NCBI GenBank assembly: GCA_027922465.2
Contig: BQMF02000341.1
Span: 434,001-498,000, forward strand
Reading direction: 5' to 3'
From: Turritopsis dohrnii
Taxonomy: Eukaryota > Cnidaria > Hydrozoa > Anthoathecata > Oceaniidae
DNA length: 64,000 bases
Part shown: one piece after another, positions 54,829 to 64,000 of the stretch
Layout of the letters: every line of letters starts with the position of its first letter
How positions within the stretch are numbered: the stretch's first letter is position 1
Notes under the pieces: model-generated
Told to the model about the DNA's origin: nothing
The model's input: only the letters and a program-made list of their open reading frames with translations
Database searches by the model: none
Position numbers and translations under genes: made by a program

Positions 54829-55596
54829 ATGGTAGATATTAATAATTTTAATGGTGTTATGATTAAATATTGTGGTTTATGTAAAAAAAAGTATGAGACA
54901 TTCGATAATTTGGAAACGATAATCCATCACTTTGAAGTGCAACATAAAGATAAAGAGGTTGATAGTCAATTATATCGTGTTATTTATTCACTTAATAAGT
55001 CACTGGTAAAGAAACGTTTTTCATGTTTTGTTTGTGGATCAATATTTAAAAGTAATAGACACTTGACCATTCATAATCTATTGTATCATTTTCAATTATT
55101 ATTTACAAACACGAGTGATATATATATGTTGCATAAACGGACAATACAATTAGCTAGTATTGATATTATAAATTTAATATTTGATAGACAATTGGTGCGT
55201 AATCAACATGGTCAATTATTTAATTGGAAAGATCCAAGTATTGTGCATGTATTTTTATTATTATGTATGAAAGTATTTTCACGTGATGTTATTGTCAAAC
55301 AATTGCAATTAACCATTCCTGCAATAATAAATTTTAAACTCCAAACAGAGGCTGGAATTATAAATCAAACAATAGTTCGTGATGAAGATAGAAATCGAAC
55401 CGGTGTAGAATATTCACCCGTGAGAAACTTTTCCAGTATGGTATATACTCACAGTGCATGGAAATCGATACATCATTTGTTACTCTCTGATATAAATCAA
55501 CGTATTTTACATTCTAATTTTGAGAAGGGATATAATTTTTATTTTCATAAATTTCAATATTTACGTTGTCATTTATTTCTCGGTGATGTATTTTAA
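54829..55596 (+). CDS. C2H2 zinc-finger protein (locus ORF R2)
   Basis: ATG 54829 gives 255 codons. Residues about 12-40 (YCGLCKKKYETFDNLETI, IHHFEVQH) form a first finger. Residues about 65-90 (CFVCGSIFKSNRHLTIHNL, then YH) form a second with C-x2-C-x12-H-x4-H spacing. The remaining 165 residues are hydrophobic and helical without a known domain. Likely nucleic-acid binding, perhaps a regulator. It lies 68 bp after ORF R1. A T-rich tract ending in TTTTAG (AG at 54793-54794) sits 34 nt before the ATG. Confidence 0.7.
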   Translation: MVDINNFNGVMIKYCGLCKKKYETFDNLETIIHHFEVQHKDKEVDSQLYRVIYSLNKSLVKKRFSCFVCGSIFKSNRHLTIHNLLYHFQLLFTNTSDIYMLHKRTIQLASIDIINLIFDRQLVRNQHGQLFNWKDPSIVHVFLLLCMKVFSRDVIVKQLQLTIPAIINFKLQTEAGIINQTIVRDEDRNRTGVEYSPVRNFSSMVYTHSAWKSIHHLLLSDINQRILHSNFEKGYNFYFHKFQYLRCHLFLGDVF

Positions 55597-55614
55597 CATA
55601 TATATATTACGTTT

Positions 55615-55633
55615 TTGTTTGTTTTCATTATAG
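55615..55633 (+). promoter_or_regulatory. Splice-acceptor-like site before ORF R3
   Basis: TGTTTGTTTTCATTATAG precedes the ATG by 27 nt in a 64-bp intergenic gap. Confidence 0.5.
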
Positions 55634-55660
55634 TAAAGTAGTTAAATAAATGTGATTATT

Positions 55661-55975
55661 ATGGATGATGATAATGATGATACATCAATTGTAATCTCTG
55701 TCTGTCCTGCATCTTATCAATTATACCTTATGTGTTTACAAAAGTATATGACTAATACGTATGGTGCGTATACTTTCACTGTTTTCGTTGCTATAAAGTT
55801 CTGGGAATCGTCACCATTTTGTAGAAGAGTTTTTGATGAACTGAAATCATCAATTAGACATTGTTTGTTTTCAAATAACTTTTATATGTTAATTTATAAG
55901 GAACAATATTATGCATTCTCTAACTTTGACAATTTTTTAGTTGATCATTATTCAATTAATAACAATGAGCAGTAA
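55661..55975 (+). CDS. Small hypothetical protein (locus ORF R3)
   Basis: ATG 55661 gives 104 codons. It starts with an acidic stretch (MDDDNDDTS), then SVCPASYQLYLMCLQKYMTN, VFVAIKFWESSPFCRRVFDE and IYKEQYYAFSNFDNFL. It has five Cys and is aromatic-rich. No family is recognised. TTCATTATAG ends 27 nt upstream. Its last 11 nt overlap the next gene (ATG 55965 inside AATGAGCAGTAA), so the two are probably made from one mRNA. Confidence 0.6.
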   Translation: MDDDNDDTSIVISVCPASYQLYLMCLQKYMTNTYGAYTFTVFVAIKFWESSPFCRRVFDELKSSIRHCLFSNNFYMLIYKEQYYAFSNFDNFLVDHYSINNNEQ

Positions 55976-56774
55976 GCAACCAGCAGATAAAACAATGACA
56001 ACAAAAGAAGTAGAAATGATTGCTGTTCCTATTTTTACACCATCGACACCACGTAGGAAACACAGAGCAATTAACAACAATGATGCTGAAATTTTGAAGA
56101 TTCAATTATCACAAAATGATTTGTTGAATCGATTTTGTCAGCAAGAGTTTGAAAAATGTCTACAATTTAAGCCATTATTCAACGGGTACAATCATCAAAA
56201 AAGAGGTGTGAAGTATATTGATGGTGATTATTTTGCATTCTGTAAGGAATGTGAATGTGTTCTTGCATTGAATAAAGCAACTGCAACTCAAGAATTTCAA
56301 CATATTGTTTATCGCGCAACGAAAACACAAGATGGAAATGATGATGATGGTTATGCTATTGTTAATAAAGAAGCTATGTATTTCACCGATTGCCCTGTAG
56401 TGAAAGGCGATGACGGAGATATCAATAATGGGTACGAAGCGTACGTTGATGATTCAACGATTTTACTTATGTCATTTATTAATGACAAATTAGTTAAGTC
56501 GTTAAAGGATGAAAATATTTTCGTGTATGTTAAGTTACCTGTTGGTGAGGTTGTAGAAGATGTTGTATTCATGAAGTATCGATCAAACCAACATTATTAT
56601 TCAAACCCGCCACATAGTTATTTATGTGGATTGATGGCTGGTACAAGTGTGTCCGTTTCTAAACGTCATGTGCATGACGAGTCCTTGATTATTTATTTTA
56701 AAGCAATGATGAATGAGTTTTTAGATGAATATTTTTCTGGTAATAATAATATTAAAAGACGACGTATTTGTTAA
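55965..56774 (+). CDS. Hypothetical protein (locus ORF R4)
   Basis: ATG 55965 gives 269 codons. Residues about 85-105 (YFAFCKECECVLALNK) hold a Cys cluster. The C-terminus is basic (NNIKRRRIC), a possible nuclear signal. Further motifs are PIFTPSTPRRKHRAIN near the start, YVKLPVGEVVEDVVFMKY and HSYLCGLMAGTSVSVSKRH. No homologue is recognised. Unlike its neighbours it has no acceptor-like site of its own and overlaps R3 by 11 nt, so translation by leaky scanning or reinitiation is plausible. Confidence 0.6.
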   Translation: MSSKQPADKTMTTKEVEMIAVPIFTPSTPRRKHRAINNNDAEILKIQLSQNDLLNRFCQQEFEKCLQFKPLFNGYNHQKRGVKYIDGDYFAFCKECECVLALNKATATQEFQHIVYRATKTQDGNDDDGYAIVNKEAMYFTDCPVVKGDDGDINNGYEAYVDDSTILLMSFINDKLVKSLKDENIFVYVKLPVGEVVEDVVFMKYRSNQHYYSNPPHSYLCGLMAGTSVSVSKRHVHDESLIIYFKAMMNEFLDEYFSGNNNIKRRRIC

Positions 56775-57006
56775 TATAAAATGTATGTACAACAATATTG
56801 TTATTGTTATATTTAAAATTGGTTAATGATTAGTTTTTTTTCTGTTGTGTTTATTTAAAAATGAATAATTATTCTTTGAAATATATAGATTACCTTCCTT
56901 TGGAGAATGTATTGTTTTGTTTTTATTGTTTGTAACAATGTGATATTTACATAATAATAAAACATATCGTTATTATATTTTTAGATAATATAAATCAAGA
57001 ATTGCA
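56775..57006 (+). other. Intergenic leader before ORF R5
   Basis: AT-rich, with AATAATAAAAC at 56953 (polyadenylation-like) and TATTATATTTTTAG ending at 56984, 22 nt before the next ATG. No ORF is seen. Confidence 0.5.
56970..56984 (+). promoter_or_regulatory. Splice-acceptor-like site before ORF R5
   Basis: TTATTATATTTTTAG ends 22 nt before ATG 57007. Confidence 0.5.
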
Positions 57007-57486
57007 ATGAATTACCGCAAGTGGATTTTAACAATATTGGATTTTTCGCATATTGCTGATGCACAATTTCTATTTGTGTTGGTAATTGCTGCATTATATG
57101 ATGAAAAGATAAGTAGACAAAAGATGTATCAATTAAGAATAAAGTTGATGTTTCCAGAGGAAAGAGACTGTTCAGTAAAAGAATATTGGGCATTGGATGA
57201 GAATCTTCGTAATTTTTTCATTAACTTATTTAATGATATCAAAGGTAGAAACTTAAAAAGTGTAGATATTGATTTATATAATATTCAATATTGTTTGTGT
57301 AAACGTAATATTCTTGTTGATGCACGATTCTTTAATTTGTTGACTATGTATGAAACACAATGGGCTATGTATTATACACATTTACTTTATGTCAAAGGTG
57401 TTGAAAAACGGTACTTAATGACCGTTGAACAGTATGTAAGGACACATATGTTGTCTCATTTATTTAAATTGTCATACGATGTTTGA
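57007..57486 (+). CDS. Hypothetical protein (locus ORF R5)
   Basis: ATG 57007 gives 159 codons. It begins MNYRKWILTILDFSHIAD, followed by a hydrophobic segment FLFVLVIAALY that could be an amphipathic or membrane helix. Then come ISRQKMYQLRIKLMFPEER, CSVKEYWALDENLRNFF and YVRTHMLSHLFKL. It is Tyr- and Leu-rich and probably all-helical. I recognise no family. Gene spacing and codon bias match the neighbours. Confidence 0.6.
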   Translation: MNYRKWILTILDFSHIADAQFLFVLVIAALYDEKISRQKMYQLRIKLMFPEERDCSVKEYWALDENLRNFFINLFNDIKGRNLKSVDIDLYNIQYCLCKRNILVDARFFNLLTMYETQWAMYYTHLLYVKGVEKRYLMTVEQYVRTHMLSHLFKLSYDV

Positions 57487-57667
57487 ATTATACTATATAA
57501 ATATAAATATTATGTAAATGTGTTATATATAATTGTAAATTCTTGTTTCATTTAGTTGTGATTAGAAATATTATAAATTATGCTATCATTATTGCCTCCT
57601 CCATGCTTTTAAAACCGTCGTATGTTTTCTTTTAACTAATATATGTGTTTTTTAATTTTAAGAAAAA

Positions 57668-58027
57668 ATGAAATATTTTCAAAAGAAACAAGTTGGTAAC
57701 CCATATTGGTTGTTTGTGTTAGACGTGAGTTTGCATACCTTTGCGTCAACATATGAATTGAAAAACCTTTCGACTGTAGATGAGATGTGGAAACAAGAAA
57801 AAATACGATTATTTTTTAAACAATTACGAGTGGAAATACTACAATTAATTGAAAAAAATGGGTATTTTGAAAGGTGTATGCTGGAGGAGTATCCATTTGA
57901 GGAGGAGTTTTTTGATGAATGTGATGATGAAGTTAGACATATTCGATACGCAATGAAGGAGGTGAAGAATAATGATAGTAGTGATGTCAATGATTTTGTC
58001 GATTTTTTACAAGATTGTTATCAATAA
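57668..58027 (+). CDS. Small acidic hypothetical protein (locus ORF R6)
   Basis: ATG 57668 gives 119 codons. The N-terminal half is MKYFQKKQVGNPYWLFVLDV and WKQEKIRLFFKQLRVEIL. The C-terminal half is strongly acidic (MLEEYPFEEEFFDECDDE). TTTTTAATTTTAAG ends five nt before the ATG, an unusually short leader if used as a splice acceptor. Function unknown. Confidence 0.6.
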   Translation: MKYFQKKQVGNPYWLFVLDVSLHTFASTYELKNLSTVDEMWKQEKIRLFFKQLRVEILQLIEKNGYFERCMLEEYPFEEEFFDECDDEVRHIRYAMKEVKNNDSSDVNDFVDFLQDCYQ

Positions 58028-58185
58028 TTTTTATATGTGTTGGTTATTAATTATATATAAATAGTTGTATATTTAATATTTATTTAGTTTGTTTTCCTTG
58101 TATTAGTATCATGGTGTTTTGTCTTCTTATATTATAGTAATAAAATGTTATTGTGTTTTTGTATGTATATAATTAATTGTTATGA

Positions 58186-58202
58186 AATATATTCTATTTT
58201 AG
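58186..58202 (+). promoter_or_regulatory. Splice-acceptor-like site before the polymerase gene
   Basis: AATATATTCTATTTTAG ends 16 nt before ATG 58219. The two proven-by-frame introns inside the gene end in TTTTGTAG and TTTTTTTAG, so this site has the same character. Confidence 0.55.
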
Positions 58203-58218
58203 ATGACAAAACACTACA

Positions 58219-61200
58219 ATGAGTAAATTTATAGAATACGAATGTGCAGGACAGGAAGGTGGTAATAATGATATTGACAATGATGATTTGGAGGAACTTA
58301 TGGAATTGGAAAATGATGAAATCAGAAACCATGCTGACTTTATAAATGACGAATCGGAAGAATCTAATTATTCAAGCAGTGATGACGGTAACCGTAATAA
58401 TAATAATGATAATGATGATAATGATGATGCTGATGATGAAAATAAAGAAAATCATAATTTTATTGCAAAATTTGATCATGAAAATGATGAGCTGGTGGAA
58501 CAACAACAACAACAAAATGAAGAAGTCGTAAGTATAATAAATAATAACAATGTGGAAATGGTAAGTGATATTGATTATACTTATGATGATACTAATATTG
58601 ATACATTAACATATAAAAGTTCACTTTTAAGATGTAAAAAGGTCATTGCAAATGCTGTTAAAAAGGAGATGACATGGATGAGAGATATAAGAGAATTGTT
58701 GATGATTTGTATTAAAAAGAAAATTTTGAAAAAAGAACAACATAATCATGAAACAGTAATTAACGAAGATGATGATATTGTAAAGAAAGTGTATAATCTT
58801 TTGTATAACGTACATGATTTAGGTGAACCAAATGTCGATTTAAGTTTGTCTTATCTATTAAAGGTTCTTCATGATTTAAATTACCTTTTAAATGAAGAGT
58901 GCAATGTTCTGTACAGCGTAAATGTTTACGAATTGTCATTGAAGTTAAAACGTGTACAAAATAATTTTCAATTCGTTCAACAAATTGATTCTGCGATAAT
59001 AACAACAACTACAAATAGAAATGGGAAGGAATTGTTTTCGTTTCTTACGCCTTTTTACGCAGACAATAGATTAAGTAGAAAAATAAACATTATTATGAAA
59101 ATAGTTAATCAGATACCAACCTTTTCGTATGTTGAATGTTTAGATGATTTCTTTAAGATATTGGAAAAAGATAAATATTTAGCAAAAGTTAGTGTTTGCA
59201 ATGTTTGTCGTGGAATCTTAAATTGTAAACGAGGAAGTAAAAAGAATGAAAACCACATGAAAGCTTGTAAAAAAAAGTGGATGAGGAAAACCGTTTCACA
59301 ATATGACTTGTATTCAAGGAAGTGTACAAACAAAGTATTGTGTTATGAAACTGATCTGTATAGATTGAAAAGTACCTATTTCCTTTTTTTTTATGATTTT
59401 GAAACTACAACATCATTGGATTTAAATTTACAAGACGATAATGATAGTAAAAAGGAAAAGAAAACCAAAGTAAAATATTTTGAAAACATGACACCTATGC
59501 GTGTCATGTCATATTGTGTAGGTGTTATGTTTCACCCACAATTAAATATTAAACCTATAGTATGGTATAAGTTATGTATTTATAATAAAAAACAACTTGG
59601 TAATGTAGATTTTCTGCCTGATTTTATATATAGATATATAACAGATAGGTGTTTTAAAAATATGGCACGGATTTTAAATGCATATACTAGTGGTAATGCG
59701 TCTTTGGCTACTGTCATGAGCAGTGAAATTGCCTTGGTTGGAATAGCAATTAAGCGGTATTTGAAAATAGAAGTCGTCATTGTCAATAAGGAATTAACAA
59801 TGCAGGAAAAGAAAGAATATCGTAATCAAAATATTATAACAAAATGTTGCATTTGTGATTTTCCAATTACCAATTGTAATAGTAACAATGACATTTGTCA
59901 TAATTATGAATTCGTTTGTTTTAAAATGAGATATTTCATGTTTTGTAGAATTGAGGAATTTGCTAGATTAATAGATCAGTATGAAGATAGAATGTTTGAG
60001 AGTGCATTCAATGAAATAGTTCACCTATTGACTAAACGCTATTGTTCGTTAATGAACTTTGCTTTATTTATTCAAAATCAAAGGAAACGAAATGATGAAA
60101 CAACTTGTTATTGTCAATCAGAGTATGTGCAATCGTTACTGTGTGTAATAGGTTTAACAAATGTAGAGGACATTTTTGATGTTTTAGGTTATTTAGAAGT
60201 GGATAGGTTTTATGTAGGATGGGAAGACGATTTGATTTTGAAGGTTAGCAATTCAAATTTGTGGTTATCAACATGTTCAGTGATGGGGTTTTTCCAGAAT
60301 GATTTCATTAGGAAAACATTGGAAAATGCGTGTGACTACAATGTTGTAATACATCACGATCACGTGACTCGTGTCATTTATGGTTATGCACATGATGTAT
60401 GTAATAAGCGGTTACAAGATAAAAGTGATTATAACGACGATGTATTAAATTGTATTGTTCCAGTATATGCACATAATTCAGCTAGATTTGATGTGAAGTT
60501 TATTGTAAAGTATTTAGATGTACAAATGTTTAATACTTCTGAAATTAAGTTCTTAGGCGGTAGTATGTATAATGTAACAGACGTAGTTGTAGGCGATTTT
60601 CATTTTAAAGACACTTTAAAGTTTTTTGCAACATCATTAGCTAACTTCTCTAAGAATAAAGACGATACACACGTGCAGCAAATAGTAGAAGTATTTGAAA
60701 CTTTTTTCTTTAATGATACTGTTTTTAACAAACCCTATAGCGAACTTTCTGATGAACAAGAAAAGAGGTTATTCTCCATTATTCTAGATAAAGGATGTAT
60801 GCCTTATGATTATTTCATTAATGGTAATGAATTGTCTAAACCGTTTTTACCTTGTAAGGAAATGTTTACTAATAAATTAAAATTTGAATTTGTGAGTAGT
60901 GAAACATACGAAAATGTTCAATATTTGTGGGATGCATTAGGTATGGAAAGATTAGATGATTTGAATCGTAGTTATAATGCAGGTGATGTTATCTTGTTAA
61001 TGGTAGTTGCATTTGATTATTTTAATAAATTACAACTATTGTTTAAATACAATCCCCATTTATTTACGTCAATGACCACTTTCTCCAAATCGGCAAGCTT
61101 GTTTAGATCAAAAGCATTATTGAAACGATTACCAGACACAGGAAAAATAAATATGTTTGAAAGTGCAACATTTGGTGGTTTTTCACAAACTTCTTTACGA

Positions 61201-63516
61201 TTAGCATTTGATACCAGATATTTGATTAATTATTTGTATACTTGTGGTATATTAAATAAACAACATATTGACAAAGGAATATTGCGTTATGATTATTCGG
61301 GTGTAATTTGTCGTGTTTACTCTTATATACTTATGCTTGATGAAAATAACCAATACGGTAATGCTATGAAATATCCAATGCCAATAGGTAATTTTATTGA
61401 TGTAGAATTGTCATTAGACGAATACAAACAATTGTTGGATACCTATGATGTTAATAGTGATAAATATGGATATTTGTCATATGTGTCTCTGAAAGCTCCA
61501 CCTGTTGGTCACATAGGTGACATTTACAATCAATTTTTTGTGCCATGTTTTGAACGAAGCGTTGTATGTGGTAATAAGGTGTCTCTTTTGCAACAAGTAC
61601 ATGGTAAAGGAAAATCAACAACTAAAAAAACCCATATGAGAAGTGGTGATATAAATTACATTCCAATGTTTATACATACTATACAATATTTGGTACATGA
61701 AATGGGTTACAAATTAACTAATGTATTTCATACTCTATCCTATTATCAATCACCTTTTTTGCGAGATTATGTTGTAGGTAATCAAGTACTTCGTCAGAAC
61801 TCGAAAAATGCTGACGAATCGCAATTGTATAAAGACATGAATAACAAATGTTATGGTTCGTGGATGATACGTGCCGATAAACCGAAACTTAGTGCGTTGA
61901 TAAATCGAGAAAAAGAAAGTCTGCAATTCGACGACAGCAATCGTACTAATACTAATAATGTCAATAATTATGTCAATCCTTTTGACAGGTTAATAAATAA
62001 TATATAGTTTTTATTTATTGTTGTTATATTGTTGTTTAATTATATATTATTAATTTTGTAGTGTTGAAGATGCGTTACGTAAATTGCAAGATGAAAGACT
62101 TCGTGAGAAACATATGGTATTAGAAGATGTTAATTTAACAGAAGATACTCGACTTGGTATGTTGGAAATGGTAAATGAAAAATATGATAAGCAAGCATAC
62201 ATCATGGAGAAACGTATAAACGACAAAAGGAAGAATAAGAAACGCATATCAAAGGAACCAGACGCAAGCGAAACGTTAGCACGTGCAATTATGAAACCAA
62301 CCTTTAACGGTTACAATGAAATTGACCATCGTAGATACGGAGGAAGCATACAAGGTATAATTTCAGAAAAGAAAGAATTTCCTGATGGTGGTACACGATT
62401 TGTTGGTGGGGTTATACTATCACATGCCAAGATTTCCATTGCTAGAATGATGCATAAGCTGGTGAAATTCTGTTATTTACCGTCTCCAAGGTATACATTA
62501 TATTTTTTTAATAATAATAATAATAATAATAGGAATTAAGTATAGTTATTTTTTTTAGATTAAAATTGGAAATGCAAAAGTTGAACATCGTCAAGATATT
62601 TCCATATTTGATTCTGACGGATACCGATTCATGTAGTTATCAGTTTCACTTACTTGTTGATGATAGTACAAAAAATAACCATCAGCCTATTAGTGAACAA
62701 AGAATGTATGAATGGCTTATTCACCAAATATGTTTAGAATTTCCAAACACAATCGATACGTCATCACCGTTCTTTGATCGATTTGGTATTCGTGATGAAA
62801 GTTTGCGTAAACGTATTGGTTATTACGCATTCGAACATGCTTTTAATTTTAATGATAAAGTTAATAAAGAAAAGTATGCCTACACAGATCTTGCAATTGC
62901 AACCCAACCAAAGGAATACTATTTGCAGTTATCCGATGAGTCGTTCGTGTTTAAGAATAAAGGAAATAAAACACGACGTGATGATTCCGCAACCGGTGGT
63001 AATGAAGTACGTGTATTGGATAAAAAAGGATATTTGTCTCGTGTTTATGGATTTGATGAATATCGAAAGGGTGGGTACAATGATGATATCGTGACCGTAC
63101 AAACGAATAGATTACAATTGATTAAAAACGACATGAAAAAGGTGACGTACATGAAGAAAATCTTTTGTAATATGGGGGAAAAGAACTTTTTATTTTCAAA
63201 TAATGGTATAACGACGTTACCACATGGACATAGATTATTGCATAAAGTTTATGAATTTTGTTCCGACAAAAAGTATCAACAATATATTGCGTTGAAATTT
63301 AACAAACGAAATAAGAAGAAAGTGCTTGCTGAAATTGGCGGTGTACAAAAAGCAAATGATTTCGTCACTCGATATGAAATGGAACTTTTGAAACTTGAAA
63401 ATGACATTATAAATAATGATGAACGATTATCATTTATTAATAAGATTTTGTATTCTTCTATCAGCGGCAATTTTTCGCTGTATACAATTGATATTTTAAA
63501 ATATTGTGATTTATAA
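58219..63516 (+). CDS. Family B DNA polymerase (protein-primed type), three exons
   Basis: Exons 58219-61988, 62062-62490 and 62559-63516 give about 1,718 codons in one frame. Residues 1-130 are acidic Asn/Asp-rich. A C2HC finger follows (C327, C330, H346, C350). Exo I is DFET at 393-396, Exo II HNSARFD at 752-758, Exo III Y919-D923. Between Exo I and II lies an endonuclease VII-like insert: CCIC at 543-546, HHDH at 712-715 and AH-x2-CN at 724-729. Motif A is DENNQYGNAM (D1041), motif B KDMNNKCYG (1205-1213). Motif C is DTDS at 62620-62631 in exon 3. Exon 2 shows the FVGGVIL block that precedes motif C in this family. The D-x-NN-x-YG form of motif A matches polymerases of Polintons, adintoviruses, linear plasmids and related endogenous copies. 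Priming by a terminal protein is inferred from the family. All catalytic motifs are intact. It is longer than the usual 1,000-1,200 residues because of the N-terminus and an insert spanning the exon 1-2 joint. Confidence 0.93.
61989..62061 (+). other. Intron 1 of the polymerase gene
   Basis: 73 nt. The donor is GACAG|GTTAAT and the acceptor TAATTTTGTAG|TGTTG. Reading through gives stops (TATATAG). Removal keeps the frame exactly (phase 2) and joins motif B to the downstream block. Confidence 0.88.
62491..62558 (+). other. Intron 2 of the polymerase gene
   Basis: 68 nt. The donor is CCAAG|GTATAC and the acceptor TTTTTTTTAG|ATTAA. It contains an AATAATAAT run. Removal keeps the frame (phase 2) and brings motif C 19 codons after the joint. 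Confidence 0.88.
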
Positions 63517-64000
63517 GGAAAACATGCAGAAATGTCCTACTAATGTATTAGGTAATTATATTATAGATTATATATTTTTGTTAATTATTATGTTATTGTC
63601 GATTTTGGTTGTTGTTTGCCTTCAGTATAACAGTTATTATCCTTTTATATTTAGTTAATCTCATAAAGGAATATTTAACAAAATGGGTGTTGCGCATAGT
63701 TCAATACTTAAAGGCGACAAAGAATTGTTCACATGCTTGATTAAATATGCACAAAGGATTTACAATCACAACATGTAAGTGTACAGTATGTGAAAAAGCA
63801 AGTGATGGTGAATTGAATGATGATTTAATGCATGTAATTAATGAAATTGAAAAACATGAATTGTTGTGTGACGATGATCCAGCTGAAAGAGTAAATATAC
63901 CATATCAATTGAAAAGGTAGAGGAAGAAGATGAAGACGAAGAAGCTGTTGATGAATATAATGTTGTAGATGAATATCGCGATTATGTGATGATGATGATG
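63517..64000 (+). CDS. Start of a further spliced gene, cut by the window edge
   Basis: ATG 63683 opens 31 codons: MGVAHSSILKGDKELFTCLI, then KYAQRIYNHN. Gly2 with Ser6 fits N-myristoylation. The last codons overlap CAT|GTAAGT (63775), a consensus donor, so this looks like a first exon. In another frame ATG 63747 gives 57 codons with TCKCTVCEKASDGELND and a C-terminal KR (stop at 63920). After AAAAG|GTAGAG a third frame is acidic (VEEEDEDEEAVDEY) and runs to the edge in ATG repeats. The layout is unresolved. The gap 63517-63682 is AT-rich with no ORF. Confidence 0.4.

Noticed and set aside
57007..58027. ORFs R5 and R6 as duplicated genes
   Set aside because: Both contain a hydrophobic FLFVL/WLFVL stretch, but no extended similarity can be seen by eye.
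63683..63778. Retroviral matrix protein (MGxxxS start, helical text)
   Set aside because: Only 31 residues are visible and the similarity is limited to a myristoylation-type start; no Gag or protease follows.

Overview
The window is AT-rich eukaryotic DNA, very probably from an invertebrate animal. A cnidarian is my best guess, because several multi-copy gene families here are ones I associate with cnidarian genomes. Supporting signs are GT-AG introns, THAP and P2X7-C-type genes, BEL/Pao, Gypsy, Penelope-like and LINE remnants, DNA transposons, and a tRNA-like SINE. I see no bacterial-style operons, rRNA or CRISPR. The species assignment is inference.

Layout. 1-3.65 kb: a broken THAP gene converging on a P2X7-C-like gene, then a Penelope-like GIY-YIG fragment. 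3.66-10.89 kb: a complete-looking but inactive 7.2-kb DNA transposon. It has long inverted termini, an iterated 12-mer (TGGACTTAGGCC), and one spliced transposase gene whose 5' half is a chain of phase-1 microexons, some tandemly duplicated. 10.9-22.6 kb: a BEL/Pao pol tail, an unrecognised decayed gene family split by a LINE, a multi-copy repeat called R1 here, a SINE and small exon-like fragments. 22.6-32.9 kb: a decayed BEL/Pao element on the minus strand, invaded by a younger Gypsy element with one 1.38-kb-codon open frame and by an R1 copy. 35.1-43.1 kb: a decayed multi-copy gene whose reading is interrupted at 37.22 kb by a 5.6-kb transposon and resumes at 42.81 kb. That transposon has 31-bp inverted repeats and carries an rve-type integrase plus a spliced HECT E3 ubiquitin-ligase gene. 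43-51.9 kb: more remnants, namely an 816-bp inverted-repeat element, R1 copies and a tyrosine-recombinase-like pseudogene.

51.95-64 kb is different: compact, gene-dense, AT-rich and virus-like. About ten ORFs radiate from a short divergent control region with a TATAAAAAGG box. Three small basic or cysteine-rich ORFs run leftward, one with a histone H3-like N-terminus. Seven run rightward, ending in a family B DNA polymerase of about 1,718 residues. The polymerase has DFET, HNxxxFD and YxxxD exonuclease motifs, an inserted endonuclease VII-like Cys/His segment, and the D-x-NN-x-YG, NNKCYG and DTDS polymerase motifs. Its frame is kept only if two short GT-AG introns are removed. Five of the rightward genes have a T-rich AG (splice-acceptor-like) just before the ATG, suggesting one transcript resolved by cis- or trans-splicing. 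The polymerase resembles the protein-primed type of Polintons, adintoviruses and linear plasmids. No capsid, ATPase or integrase is visible, and the locus runs off the right edge, so its type (endogenous virus or giant transposon) is open.
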